Source: Furfurilactobacillus rossiae DSM 15814
Lineage (GTDB): Bacteria; Bacillota; Bacilli; Lactobacillales; Lactobacillaceae
Direction of reading: 5' to 3'
Assembly: GCF_000428925.1 (NCBI RefSeq)
Contig: NZ_AUAW01000005.1
Span: 1-64,000 of the forward strand
Length of the DNA stretch: 64,000 nt
Shown piece by piece: positions 53,361 to 62,988 of this stretch (the stretch's first letter is position 1; each line of letters starts with the position of its first letter). A program made the translations under genes and the position numbers. The notes below the pieces were generated by a model. It was not told where the DNA came from. It worked only from the letters and a program-made list of their open reading frames with translations, and searched no databases.

Positions 53361-53711
53361 ATGAAGTTTTGGCAACGGATTATTGTCGATGCACTATTAT
53401 TTATGGCGATTGCTGGATTTTTCCGTAATAGTTTTGCGGTTTCCAGCGTATGGTACGCCTTGGTTGCCAGTTTGGTGTTGGCAATTTTGAATGCAGCCAT
53501 TAAGCCGATCTTGGTGGTATTATCATTACCAATAACGTTTTTAACATTAGGGCTGTTTTCAATTGTCATAAATGCACTGATGTTGGAACTGACAAGTTTC
53601 TTCGTTGGCGCGCAGAATTTCCATATTGCCAACTTCGGCATGGCAATGTTGGCAGCGATTATTATGTCCATCTGTAACGCTGTTATTTCTGGGTACTTTA
53701 GTAAAGAGTGA
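53361..53711 (+). CDS. Four-span membrane protein, phage holin 4TM superfamily (YvlD-like)
   Basis: A 116-residue protein with four membrane segments (LLFMAIAGFF; WYALVASLVLAILNAAIKPI; FLTLGLFSIVINALMLEL; GMAMLAAIIMSICNAVI). The N-A-x-I-K-P motif after segment two is typical of the YvlD group. Despite the family name there is no phage context. Starts 2 bases after the PspC gene stop. The last codon GAG and TGA stop coincide with the head of the dispersed repeat. Confidence 0.85.
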   Translation: MKFWQRIIVDALLFMAIAGFFRNSFAVSSVWYALVASLVLAILNAAIKPILVVLSLPITFLTLGLFSIVINALMLELTSFFVGAQNFHIANFGMAMLAAIIMSICNAVISGYFSKE

Positions 53712-53750
53712 TGCCGAAGCTCGGGAAGGTTCGAGCAACAACGTAGAGAC
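53706..53750 (+). repeat. Dispersed intergenic repeat, short copy C
   Basis: GAGTGATGCCGAAG followed by the hairpin GCTCG-GGAAGGTT-CGAGC and AACAACGTAGAGA aligns with the first 40 bases of the longer units. The TGA is the stop codon of the 4TM protein gene and the copy ends just before the hprK binding site. Confidence 0.85.
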
Positions 53751-53770
53751 ATATTTAAGGAGGAGTATTC

Positions 53771-54778
53771 GTGGCAGATAGTGTAACGATACGGGAGCTG
53801 GTAAAGAATACCAGGTTAACCGTTTATTATGGTGAAGAGTATCTGGACCATCGCCGCATTACGACACCGGACATTTCTCGTCCGGGTCTGGAAATGACCG
53901 GTTATTTTAACTATTATCCACCGGAACGCATTCAGTTACTGGGGATCACAGAAACATCATTTTCTAAAAAGATGAGTCATGAGGAGCTACTCATGATTAT
54001 GCGGAAAATGGCAGATCCCCAAACGCCTTGTTTTGTTGTGTCAACCGGAATTGAACCGCCGGCAGAGTTGATTCAGGCGGCAACGGAACAACATATTCCT
54101 GTGTTGGGGTCCAAACAAACGTCATCGCGAATTCTTTCAAATATGTCGATTTACTTAAGCGGCGTATTGGCCAAGCGGCAATCGATTCACGGTGTGTTAG
54201 TTGATATTTATGGACTTGGGGTTCTTATTACTGGTGACTCAGGTGTTGGTAAATCTGAAACAGCCCTGGAACTTATTCGTCGTGGACACCGACTGATTGC
54301 TGATGATCGGGTGGATGTTTATCAACAGGATGAACAAACATTGGTTGGTGAGGCACCAAAGATTTTAAATCACCTAATGGAAATTCGTGGGATTGGTATT
54401 ATCGATGTCATGAATCTGTTTGGTGCCGGTGCAGTCAGAAGTCAAGCCAAGATTCAGCTGATTGTCCACTTGCAAAACTGGACCCCTGATGCCCAATTTG
54501 ATCGTCTGGGCAACGCCGATGATGAGCGCCAAATTTTCGACGTTCAAGTACCGATGATTTCAATTCCCGTTAAGACAGGTCGTAACTTAGCTATCATTAT
54601 TGAATCTGCCGCGATGAACTTCCGTGCTCGATCCATGGGGTATGATGCGACAAAGACATTCGACGATAATTTAAATAGTTTGATTCAGGAAAACTCTAAA
54701 CGTGATGAAGCTGCTGAGGCAGCAAATGAAGCAAAGACGACCGATGATAGTGCATCGGCCACTAAGGGTAAGGATTAA
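53771..54778 (+). CDS. hprK: HPr kinase/phosphorylase
   Basis: A 335-residue bifunctional enzyme that phosphorylates HPr at Ser46 and reverses it, controlling CcpA-dependent catabolite repression. Walker A GDSGVGKSETALEL is at about 154-167; the HPrK signature EIRGIGIIDVMNLFGAGAV is near 203-221. The C-terminal 25 residues are charged and low-complexity (AAEAANEAKTTDDSA), beyond the usual end. GTG start with AAGGAGG upstream. Followed by lgt after 3 bases. Confidence 0.96.
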   Translation: MADSVTIRELVKNTRLTVYYGEEYLDHRRITTPDISRPGLEMTGYFNYYPPERIQLLGITETSFSKKMSHEELLMIMRKMADPQTPCFVVSTGIEPPAELIQAATEQHIPVLGSKQTSSRILSNMSIYLSGVLAKRQSIHGVLVDIYGLGVLITGDSGVGKSETALELIRRGHRLIADDRVDVYQQDEQTLVGEAPKILNHLMEIRGIGIIDVMNLFGAGAVRSQAKIQLIVHLQNWTPDAQFDRLGNADDERQIFDVQVPMISIPVKTGRNLAIIIESAAMNFRARSMGYDATKTFDDNLNSLIQENSKRDEAAEAANEAKTTDDSASATKGKD

Positions 54779-54781
54779 AGA

Positions 54782-55618
54782 ATGGCGTTTACTTCACTTG
54801 TTGGGGCGTTGAACCCAATCGCACTGCATTTAGGACCCATTGAGGTTCATTGGTATGGCGTCATTATTACCACCGGCGTTTTCATTGCGTTATGGTTGTC
54901 CATTCGTGAAGCCCGCAGACGTCAGATTAATCCTGATGATCTATATGACTTTTTACTCTGGGCACTACCAGTTGCGCTGATTTCTGCGCGTATCTATTAT
55001 GTGGTCTTTCAATGGTCCTATTATCAACATCATTTAGATCAGATTATTGCCATCTGGGATGGTGGGATCGCGATCTATGGTTCACTCATTGGTGCCATTA
55101 TTGTGGTTATTCTATTTACCCGCTGGCGTAAAATTCCGACATTTCTGTTTCTGGACGTGTTAGCACCGACCGTGATTATGGCGCAAGGGATTGGTCGATG
55201 GGGGAACTTTATGAACCAAGAGGCTTTTGGTAAAATAACCACATTGGCACATTTACAGGCCTTGCATTTGCCACAGTTTATCATTACGCAGATGGACATT
55301 GGTGGCGTTTATCGTACGCCGACATTTTTGTATGAATCCGTATGGGACATCGCTGGTTTTGTCTTTTTGTTAGCCACGCGTCATATTAAGGGGCTGTATT
55401 TGCGTGGCGAGGTGTTCTTTATTTATGTAGCATGGTATGCGTTTGGTCGTTTTTTCGTGGAAGGCATGCGAACCGATAGCTTGATGTTAGGCCCGGCGCG
55501 AGTGTCACAATGGTTGTCCGTTGTTTTGTTTATTGGTGCCTGGGTGTGGTTGATTATTCGGCGTCGACAGCATAATGTACCATCTTATTTATCAGGAATG
55601 ACGGTTACAAAGAAATAA
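54782..55618 (+). CDS. lgt: Prolipoprotein diacylglyceryl transferase
   Basis: A 278-residue integral membrane enzyme. IEVHWYGVIITTGV, the signature GRWGNFMNQEAFG (about 139-151, with essential Arg and Asn), and YESVWDIAGF are present; about seven membrane segments. It attaches diacylglycerol to lipobox cysteines, for example of PstS at 36780. The conserved hprK-lgt-gpsA order holds. Confidence 0.96.
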   Translation: MAFTSLVGALNPIALHLGPIEVHWYGVIITTGVFIALWLSIREARRRQINPDDLYDFLLWALPVALISARIYYVVFQWSYYQHHLDQIIAIWDGGIAIYGSLIGAIIVVILFTRWRKIPTFLFLDVLAPTVIMAQGIGRWGNFMNQEAFGKITTLAHLQALHLPQFIITQMDIGGVYRTPTFLYESVWDIAGFVFLLATRHIKGLYLRGEVFFIYVAWYAFGRFFVEGMRTDSLMLGPARVSQWLSVVLFIGAWVWLIIRRRQHNVPSYLSGMTVTKK

Positions 55619-55649
55619 CTCACGTTCGCAATAAATTGAGGAGAAACTA

Positions 55650-56666
55650 ATGACAACAAAAATTGCAGTGCTGGGCGCTGGATCTTGGGGCAGTGTGCTG
55701 GCAAACTTATTGACGGAAAATGGTCAAACAGTTGCTCTGTGGTCCCATAAAGCCAGCCAGGTGGAAGAAATGAATCAACACCACACAAACCAGGCCTATA
55801 TGCCAGGCTTTGAATACCAACATAACCTGGTGGTAACTGATGATATGGCTGAAGCGATCAAGGACGCGTCGGTTGTCTTGTTTGTTGTACCAACGAAGGC
55901 AATTCGTGAGGTCAGCGCTCAGGCTGCTAAATTATTAATTGCTAATCATCAAAAAGTAACGATTGTGCACGCAATCAAGGGATTGGAACAAGAAACATAT
56001 AAACGGGTCTCAGAAATGTTAACGGAAGAGATTCCATCTGCCAACCGAGACGCGGTTGTTGTACTGTCCGGTCCTAGCCATGCCGAAGATGTTGCGAAAA
56101 AGGATATTACGTTGATAACAGCCGCATCATTAAATGAGGATGCGGCGAGAAAAGTACAAAAACTCTTTATGAACTCATATTTTAGGGTTTATACTAATAC
56201 GGATGTGATTGGTGCTGAATTTGGTGCCGCCTTAAAGAACATTATTGCTATTGGTGCCGGTGCTTTACATGGACTGGGATATGGCGATAATGCGAAGGCT
56301 GCATTAATGACCCGTGGCTTAGCTGAAATAAGTCGATTAGGTCAATCGTTTGGTGCTAATCCGTTAACGTTTATCGGCCTTTCTGGTGTTGGTGATTTAA
56401 TTGTAACGGCGACGAGTTCAAATTCACGCAATTGGCGTGCGGGAAATGAACTGGGTCAAGGCAAATCGTTACAAGAAGTCATTGATACCATGGGTATGGT
56501 AATTGAAGGTGTGGCTACCACAAAGGCGGCGCACGAACTAGCCATTAAACGCCATGTTGATATGCCAATCACTGACGCCATTTATGACGTCCTGTACAAC
56601 GGGGCCGAAGTTCGCTCAGTCATTACCGGATTGATGCAACGTGAAGGTCGCGCTGAAATTGGCTAA
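55650..56666 (+). CDS. gpsA: Glycerol-3-phosphate dehydrogenase (NAD(P)+)
   Basis: A 338-residue dehydrogenase. Rossmann motif GAGSWGSVLANLL (about 8-20), GLEQETYKRVSEML and the catalytic Lys region GAEFGAALKNIIAIGAG are clear. It makes sn-glycerol 3-phosphate for phospholipids, feeding the lipid that MprF and Lgt use. GGAG precedes the ATG. Confidence 0.96.
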   Translation: MTTKIAVLGAGSWGSVLANLLTENGQTVALWSHKASQVEEMNQHHTNQAYMPGFEYQHNLVVTDDMAEAIKDASVVLFVVPTKAIREVSAQAAKLLIANHQKVTIVHAIKGLEQETYKRVSEMLTEEIPSANRDAVVVLSGPSHAEDVAKKDITLITAASLNEDAARKVQKLFMNSYFRVYTNTDVIGAEFGAALKNIIAIGAGALHGLGYGDNAKAALMTRGLAEISRLGQSFGANPLTFIGLSGVGDLIVTATSSNSRNWRAGNELGQGKSLQEVIDTMGMVIEGVATTKAAHELAIKRHVDMPITDAIYDVLYNGAEVRSVITGLMQREGRAEIG

Positions 56667-56733
56667 CAAGTTGGTTGTGGCTGGGGTAAAGTAGACCACG
56701 TTATCGTGGGAAAAACGAAAGGAATTTGTTGTT

Positions 56734-57621
56734 ATGCAAAAAGTTAGAAAGGCCATTATCCCTGCAGCGGGTTATGGCACGCGTTTTTTACCAGAAACTA
56801 AGGCAATCGCCAAAGAAATGTTGCCGATCGTTGATAAACCAACGATTCAATTTATTGTTGAAGAAGCCCACAAAGCCGGCATCGAGGAAATCTGTGTCGT
56901 AACAGGACGTGGCAAACGTTCTATTGAAGACCACTTTGATTCAGCACCTGAATTGGAAGCTGATTTGGCAAGTAAGGGTAAGGACGCTATGTTGCATGCC
57001 GTCCAATCAAGTAACGACAGCAACCTTTACTTCATCCGCCAAAGCCACATGCGTGGTTTAGGTGACGCTGTATTAACTGCAAAAGACTTTATCGGTGATG
57101 AACCATTTGTTGTTTTACTTGGTGATGACTTGATGGAAGACAAAGTTACTTTAACGAAGCAACTGATTAACCGTTATGAAGAAACAGGTGATTCAACCCT
57201 TGCCGTTATGCGTGTTCCTCATGAAGAAACGAACAAGTATGGTGTGATCAACCCAGCCAAGGAAGTTTCTGATGGTTTGTATCAGGTTAAGAGCTTTGTT
57301 GAAAAGCCTAAACCTGAAGACGCTCCTTCTGACTTGGCCATCATTGGTCGTTACTTATTGACACCTGAAATTTTTGAAGCTTTGGAACAAACACCTTATG
57401 GCAAAGGCGATGAACTTCAATTAACAGATGCCATTGACCTGCTGAACAAGAAGCAACATGTTTACGCTCACGAATTTAAAGGTGACCGTTATGATGTTGG
57501 TTACAAGTTTGGTTTGATCAAGACAAACATTGAATTTGGTTTGCGTCACCCGGACGTGAAGGACGAACTTCGCGACTACGTGCTTCAATTGGCTGACGAA
57601 ATTAAAGCTAATACAAAATAA
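56734..57621 (+). CDS. galU: UTP-glucose-1-phosphate uridylyltransferase
   Basis: A 295-residue nucleotidyltransferase. [23 protein letters not shown] is the nucleotide site (shown in parts: [10 protein letters not shown] and [11 protein letters not shown]), with [10 protein letters not shown] for metal binding and [11 protein letters not shown] for the sugar. It makes UDP-glucose, the substrate chain shared with galE and pgm in this window. AAAGGAA precedes the ATG. Confidence 0.95.
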   Translation: MQKVRKAIIPAAGYGTRFLPETKAIAKEMLPIVDKPTIQFIVEEAHKAGIEEICVVTGRGKRSIEDHFDSAPELEADLASKGKDAMLHAVQSSNDSNLYFIRQSHMRGLGDAVLTAKDFIGDEPFVVLLGDDLMEDKVTLTKQLINRYEETGDSTLAVMRVPHEETNKYGVINPAKEVSDGLYQVKSFVEKPKPEDAPSDLAIIGRYLLTPEIFEALEQTPYGKGDELQLTDAIDLLNKKQHVYAHEFKGDRYDVGYKFGLIKTNIEFGLRHPDVKDELRDYVLQLADEIKANTK

Positions 57622-57630
57622 TGAATGCAG

Positions 57631-57670
57631 AAACGTGCTGACGCCGGATTAATCGGGTCAGCACGTTTTT
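57631..57670 (+). terminator. Terminator after galU
   Basis: AAACGTGCTGAC and GTCAGCACGTTTTT form a 12-bp stem closed further by CC/GG. Confidence 0.9.
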
Positions 57671-57765
57671 ACCTCAGGGGGTATAAGCAAAAAGCTTGTA
57701 TTACTTACGAAAAGATAGTAGACTGTGAGCATTGAAAAATGTTAGGCAGTAGGAGGAAAGTCGAT

Positions 57766-58707
57766 ATGGCAACAAACTATGATGTGATTGTGATCGGTGC
57801 TGGCCCCGGTGGGATGACTGCAGCACTGTATGCTTCACGGGCAAACTTGTCAGTGTTGCTATTGGATCGTGGAATTTATGGCGGTCAAATGAACAATACT
57901 GCCGCAATTGAAAACTATCCGGGTTTTAAATCTATTCAAGGACCTGATTTAGCTAGCGCCATGTATGAAGGTGCCACGCAGTTTGGTGCTGAGTATGGTT
58001 ATGGTGCTGTGGAAAAGATTGTCGACAATGGCGATACTAAAACTGTGACTACAGACACTGATGAATACACTGCTAAGGCGGTTGTTATTGGGACAGGTTC
58101 TCAGTATCGCAAGCTTGGTGTGCCGGGGGAAACTGAATTTTCAGGCCGTGGTGTTTCCTACTGTGCTGTATGTGATGGTGCTTTCTTCCGCAATAAACAC
58201 GTCGTTGTTGTTGGCGGTGGGGATAGTGCCATTGAAGAGGGTATTTACCTGACTCAATTGGCCGATAAGGTGACTGTTGTTCATCGTCGCGATCAGTTAC
58301 GTGCCCAGAAAGTGGCTCAGGATCGCGCGTTTGCTAACGAGAAGATGGACTTTGTTTGGAACACAGAAGTAACTAAAATTGTTGGCGACGACATGAAAGT
58401 CACTGGTGTTGAATTAAAGAACAACCAAACCGGTGAAACCAGCACAATGGCTGCCGATGGTGTCTTCATTTATGTCGGTAATGTGCCGATGACAGAACCA
58501 TTCGCTGGTCTTGGCGTTACAAACGAAGTTGGTTGGATTCCAACTGATGACAAGATGCGGACCAGTGTCCCTGGTGTATTTGCTATTGGTGATGTTCGCG
58601 AAAAGGACTTACGCCAGATTACCACTGCTGTCGGTGACGGCGGTATTGCTGGCCAACAGGTTTTCCAATATTTGGAGGATTTAAAGGCTAAGGCTGCGGT
58701 TAATTAA
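57766..58707 (+). CDS. trxB: Thioredoxin-disulfide reductase
   Basis: A 313-residue flavoprotein. FAD motif GAGPGGMTAALYA (about 12-24), redox CAVC (about 136-139, in YCAVCDGAFF), NADPH motif GGGDSAIEEG, and the C-terminal FAIGDVREKDLRQI. It keeps thioredoxin reduced. ATG 57766 follows AGGAGG; the frame is open to 57739. Own terminator follows. Confidence 0.96.
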   Translation: MATNYDVIVIGAGPGGMTAALYASRANLSVLLLDRGIYGGQMNNTAAIENYPGFKSIQGPDLASAMYEGATQFGAEYGYGAVEKIVDNGDTKTVTTDTDEYTAKAVVIGTGSQYRKLGVPGETEFSGRGVSYCAVCDGAFFRNKHVVVVGGGDSAIEEGIYLTQLADKVTVVHRRDQLRAQKVAQDRAFANEKMDFVWNTEVTKIVGDDMKVTGVELKNNQTGETSTMAADGVFIYVGNVPMTEPFAGLGVTNEVGWIPTDDKMRTSVPGVFAIGDVREKDLRQITTAVGDGGIAGQQVFQYLEDLKAKAAVN

Positions 58708-58733
58708 ATATTTGATTTTAAGTGAATAATCGG

Positions 58734-58793
58734 AGCGTGCTGCATACAGAAGGTTGCAAAATTGCAATTTTTTGTGTGAGGCACGCTTTTTTT
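58734..58793 (+). terminator. Terminator after trxB
   Basis: AGCGTGC and GCACGCTTTTTTT pair, with inner pairs AAAATTGCAATTTT near the loop, ending in seven T. Confidence 0.85.
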
Positions 58794-58900
58794 ATTTATT
58801 TTGATTGATAAAGCCCGATGAACGGGCGACGCAAACAATATGAATGCGGTATACTTAACGTATATTTGTGACTTTGGTCTAGATGAATGGAGATGCAACT

Positions 58901-60628
58901 GTGGATTGGAAAGATACTTACCAGGTTTGGGATAATCAAGAAAACCTGGAAACGGGTTTGAAGAAAGAATTAGCAGCGTTAAAGGGTAATGATGAGGCAT
59001 TGGAAGATGCTTTCTATCAACCAATGAGTTTTGGTACTGCGGGGATGCGTGGTGTCATGGGACCTGGGATCAACCGGATGAACATCTATACGGTGCGCCA
59101 GGCCACAGAAGGTTTAGCTACATATATGGATACTTTGGGCGATGACGTGAAACAACGTGGTGTTGCCATTAGTTTTGATTCTCGTCATCATTCAACTGAG
59201 TTTGCCCACGAGGCCGCGAAGGTTTTAGGCCAACATGGCATCAAGAGTTTTGTGTTCGAAGGTTTACGGCCAACACCAGAATTGTCCTTTACGGTTCGTC
59301 ATTTAAAGACGTTTGCCGGCATCATGATTACCGCAAGTCATAACCCAAAGCAGTTCAACGGTTACAAGATTTACGGTGAAGATGGTGCGCAAATGCCACC
59401 GAAGGATTCTGATTTAATTACGAGTTACATTCGTAAGGTCACTGATCTATTTGCTATCCAAACTGCCGATGAAGCTGAATTAAAGGCTAACGGGTTGGAA
59501 ACGATTATCGGTGAAGACGTGGATAAGGCGTACTTGGATAACGTCGCTACTGTCACAGTGGATCACGATTTGGCCGCTGAAGAAGGTAAGGACATGACCT
59601 TTGTCTTCACGCCACTTCACGGTACTGGACGAATGCCTGGTGAACGTGCATTACGCAATGCTGGTTTTAAAAACTTCATCACGGTACCAGAACAAGCTGA
59701 ACCAGACGGTGATTTTCCAACGGTTAAGTTCCCTAACCCAGAATTTTCTGAAGCTTTCGATTTAGCAATTAAATTGGGTAAAGAAAAGAATGCGGACGTG
59801 TTGATTGCAACAGATCCAGATGCTGATCGTTTGGGAACCGCAGTGCGTTTGCCAAATGGTGACTACCAATTATTGACTGGTAACCAAATCGCCGCATTGA
59901 TGCTGCATTATATTTTGGAAGCAAACAAAAATGCCGGAACATTGCCTGCTAATGCGGTGGCTGTTAAGTCTATCGTCTCAACTGAGTTTGCCACCAAGAT
60001 TGCCGAAAGCTACCACGTTGGCATGATCAATGTGCTGACTGGTTTCAAGTTTATCGCTGAACAGATCCAAAACTTCCAGGATACAAACAGTCACACGTTT
60101 ATGTTTGGTTTTGAAGAGAGCTACGGGTATCTGATTAAGCCATTTGTTCGTGATAAGGATGCTATTCAAGCCTTAACGTTGCTGGCTGAAATTGCTGCGT
60201 ACTATCGTAAACAAGGAAAGACGTTATACGATGGCTTGGAAGGCTTGTACAAGCAATATGGTTACTTCCGTGAACAAACGATTCAACAAACCTTTGAAGG
60301 TATTGAAGGGCCAAAGAAGATCGAAGCAATCATTCAGAAGTTCCGTCAGGCTGCTCCAAAGAGCTTCGCTGGTTACGATGTGACTGCTGTTGATGACATT
60401 GCTAAGGGTACAAAGACCTTTACAGATGGTCATGTTGAACAACTGGACCTGCCACATGCTGAAGTGTTGAAGTACTGGTTAACGGATGGTACATGGATTG
60501 CTGTTCGTCCTTCAGGAACTGAACCAAAGATCAAGTTCTATATCGGTACAAACGGTACCACTTTGGATGAAGCAAACGCCAAATTAAAGAAGTTTGCTGA
60601 CGACATCAATGCTTTTGTTGCTGATTAG
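58901..60628 (+). CDS. pgm: Phosphoglucomutase/phosphomannomutase family protein
   Basis: A 575-residue alpha-D-phosphohexomutase. Phosphoserine loop TASHNPKQFNGYK (about 142-154), metal loop DPDADRLG (about 306-313), sugar loop GFEESYGYL and phosphate loop RPSGTEPKIKFY. It interconverts glucose 6- and 1-phosphate, supplying GalU. The frame opens at ATG 58883, but that ATG lies next to the GGAG binding site (58888 region) of the GTG at 58901, which gives MDWKDTYQVW and is preferred. Confidence 0.93.
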   Translation: MDWKDTYQVWDNQENLETGLKKELAALKGNDEALEDAFYQPMSFGTAGMRGVMGPGINRMNIYTVRQATEGLATYMDTLGDDVKQRGVAISFDSRHHSTEFAHEAAKVLGQHGIKSFVFEGLRPTPELSFTVRHLKTFAGIMITASHNPKQFNGYKIYGEDGAQMPPKDSDLITSYIRKVTDLFAIQTADEAELKANGLETIIGEDVDKAYLDNVATVTVDHDLAAEEGKDMTFVFTPLHGTGRMPGERALRNAGFKNFITVPEQAEPDGDFPTVKFPNPEFSEAFDLAIKLGKEKNADVLIATDPDADRLGTAVRLPNGDYQLLTGNQIAALMLHYILEANKNAGTLPANAVAVKSIVSTEFATKIAESYHVGMINVLTGFKFIAEQIQNFQDTNSHTFMFGFEESYGYLIKPFVRDKDAIQALTLLAEIAAYYRKQGKTLYDGLEGLYKQYGYFREQTIQQTFEGIEGPKKIEAIIQKFRQAAPKSFAGYDVTAVDDIAKGTKTFTDGHVEQLDLPHAEVLKYWLTDGTWIAVRPSGTEPKIKFYIGTNGTTLDEANAKLKKFADDINAFVAD

Positions 60629-60660
60629 TTTTTGCTTGATACAAATTTCGACAATGAATA

Positions 60661-60719
60661 AAAAGAACGTGTGCACGATTGACGGGATGAGAGATTCCGT
60701 TACCGTGCACACGTTTTTT
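60661..60719 (+). terminator. Terminator after pgm
   Basis: AACGTGTGCACG and CGTGCACACGTTTTTT form a 12-bp stem; an inner ACGG/CCGT may add pairs. Confidence 0.9.
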
Positions 60720-60766
60720 GTAGTGAGTGAATGCATATTTTTAACCGAAAGTGTGCATATCTCGTG

Positions 60767-60792
60767 CGAAAGTATGTTCGGTATGCTAGAAT
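60767..60792 (+). promoter_or_regulatory. LexA (SOS) box and promoter of uvrBA
   Basis: CGAAAGTATGTTCG (60767-60780) matches the Gram-positive LexA box CGAAC-N4-GTTCG at 9 of 10 fixed positions. A related, weaker CGAAAGTGTGCATA lies at 60746, 21 bp upstream. An extended -10 TGC-TAGAAT (60784-60792) follows, so LexA would cover the spacer. Confidence 0.8.
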
Positions 60793-60968
60793 AGTTACGC
60801 TAAGTTGACGGGTTCAGAACAGCAATATGGTCGCAATGAATTACCCAAGCGAATCGAGCCGACCAGTGCAGTCATGAACCTGTTTTTTAAATCGTGTTGA
60901 TGATGGTTTATCACTTACCATCACAATAATTAGACCATGTAAATGAACTAGGGGAGGTAACGTCTGGC

Positions 60969-62969
60969 ATGATTGAACGTCAAGCAGATCGAAAGTTTGA
61001 TTTAGTCTCAAAGTATAAGCCAACTGGTGATCAACCGGAGGCCATCAAAGCGTTGACAGATGGGATTGAAGACGGTAAAAAAGCGCAGATTTTGATGGGT
61101 GCTACGGGAACCGGTAAAACATTCACAATCAGTAATGTGATTGCCAACGTTAACAAACCGACACTGGTTCTATCACACAACAAAACATTGGCAGGACAGC
61201 TCTATGGTGAGTTTAAGGAGTTTTTCCCTAACAATGCCGTTGAATATTTTGTTTCCTACTATGATTATTACCAACCGGAAGCCTATGTTCCCTCATCTGA
61301 TACGTACATTGAAAAAGATTCATCAATCAATGATGAAATTGATAAATTGCGTAATGCGGCTACTAGTTCGCTTTTGGAACGGAATGATACGATTGTCGTG
61401 GCTTCGGTGTCATCAATCTTTGGTTTAGGTGATCCACACCAGTATAAAGACCATGTCATTTCCTTGCGGGTCGGTCAGACAATCGAACGTAATGATTTCA
61501 TGCGCAAGTTGGTTGACATTCAGTTTGAGCGTAATGATATTGATTTCCAACGTGGCCGTTTTCGAGTGCACGGGGATGTTGTTGAAGTGTTCCCAGCATC
61601 TGAAGATCAACATGCGCTACGAATCGAGTTTTTCGGTGATGAAATTGATCGGATGCGAGAGGTCGATGCGCTGACTGGTGAGGTAGTTGGTGATCGTGAT
61701 CACGTCACAATTTTCCCAGCCACGCATTTCATGACTAATGACGCCATCATGGATCATGCCATTACGACGATCGGTGACGAGTTGGAAGATCGGCTAAAGG
61801 TGTTGAAGGATCAAGGCAAGTTGCTGGAAGCACAACGTTTACAGCAACGGACAACTTACGACATGGAAATGATGCGTGAAATGGGCTATACGAGTGGGAT
61901 TGAAAACTATTCCCGTCATATGGATGGCCGGAAACCCGGTGAACCGCCATTTACGCTTCTAGACTTCTTCCCGAAAGACTTTTTACTAGTTGTGGATGAA
62001 AGTCACGTTACGATGCCACAAGTGCGTGGTATGTATAAAGGTGACCGTTCTAGAAAGCAGATGCTGGTTGATTATGGCTTCCGTTTACCAAGTGCACTGG
62101 ATAATCGGCCACTAAAAATTAACGAGTTTGAAAAGCACATTAACCAAGTCGTTTACATGTCCGCAACACCTGGTGACTACGAGCATGAACAAACGGACAC
62201 AGTGGTTCAACAGATTATTCGGCCGACGGGTTTACTCGATCCAACGATTGAAGTTCGACCAATTATGGGTCAAATTGATGATCTCGTTGGTCAGATCAAT
62301 AAGCGGATTGAGGCCCATGAGCGGACGTTTGTCACGACGATGACCAAGAAAATGGCGGAAGATTTGACGGATTACCTGAAAGATCTGGGTATCCGGGTTC
62401 GTTACCTACACAGTGACATTAAAACTTTGGAACGAACGCAAATTATCCGTGATTTACGTTTGGGCAAATTTGACGTGTTGGTCGGCATCAACCTTCTCCG
62501 TGAAGGAATTGATGTGCCTGAGGTGTCCTTAGTTGCAATCTTGGATGCTGATAAAGAAGGATTCCTAAGAAATGAACGGTCATTGATTCAAACGATTGGT
62601 CGTGCTGCCCGTAATTCACACGGGGCAGTTATTATGTATGCGGATACCATTACAGGTTCTATGCAGGCGGCCATCGATGAGACCAAACGTCGCCGTGAGA
62701 TTCAGGAAAAATATAACGAAGAACATCACATTACGCCGACAACTATCGTTAAGCCAATTCGTGATAACATCACGGTAACAGCGCCGACTGGTGATGGTCA
62801 GAAAGAATCAACACTTAATGAGGAAGACTTTGATAATCTGTCAAAATCCGATCAGAACGCAATGTTGGCTGGTTTGAACAAGCAAATGCAAGAAGCCGCC
62901 AAGAAATTGGACTTCGAAGAAGCAGCAACGTTGCGTGATACAATCATGGAATTAAAAGCCAAACAGTAA
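60969..62969 (+). CDS. uvrB: Excinuclease ABC subunit B
   Basis: A 666-residue helicase-like damage verifier. Walker [12 protein letters not shown] (about 39-49), the beta-hairpin [30 protein letters not shown] and a C-terminal UVR motif ([22 protein letters not shown], shown in pieces). It loads at lesions delivered by UvrA and recruits UvrC. GGGGAGG precedes the ATG at slightly long spacing. LexA control is likely. Confidence 0.97.
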   Translation: MIERQADRKFDLVSKYKPTGDQPEAIKALTDGIEDGKKAQILMGATGTGKTFTISNVIANVNKPTLVLSHNKTLAGQLYGEFKEFFPNNAVEYFVSYYDYYQPEAYVPSSDTYIEKDSSINDEIDKLRNAATSSLLERNDTIVVASVSSIFGLGDPHQYKDHVISLRVGQTIERNDFMRKLVDIQFERNDIDFQRGRFRVHGDVVEVFPASEDQHALRIEFFGDEIDRMREVDALTGEVVGDRDHVTIFPATHFMTNDAIMDHAITTIGDELEDRLKVLKDQGKLLEAQRLQQRTTYDMEMMREMGYTSGIENYSRHMDGRKPGEPPFTLLDFFPKDFLLVVDESHVTMPQVRGMYKGDRSRKQMLVDYGFRLPSALDNRPLKINEFEKHINQVVYMSATPGDYEHEQTDTVVQQIIRPTGLLDPTIEVRPIMGQIDDLVGQINKRIEAHERTFVTTMTKKMAEDLTDYLKDLGIRVRYLHSDIKTLERTQIIRDLRLGKFDVLVGINLLREGIDVPEVSLVAILDADKEGFLRNERSLIQTIGRAARNSHGAVIMYADTITGSMQAAIDETKRRREIQEKYNEEHHITPTTIVKPIRDNITVTAPTGDGQKESTLNEEDFDNLSKSDQNAMLAGLNKQMQEAAKKLDFEEAATLRDTIMELKAKQ

Positions 62970-62988
62970 AGGGTGGCAAAGGTAACCA

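Noticed and set aside
53361-53711. Phage holin or prophage remnant
   Set aside because: The holin name is only a superfamily label; neighbours are a PspC protein and hprK, and no phage gene is near.
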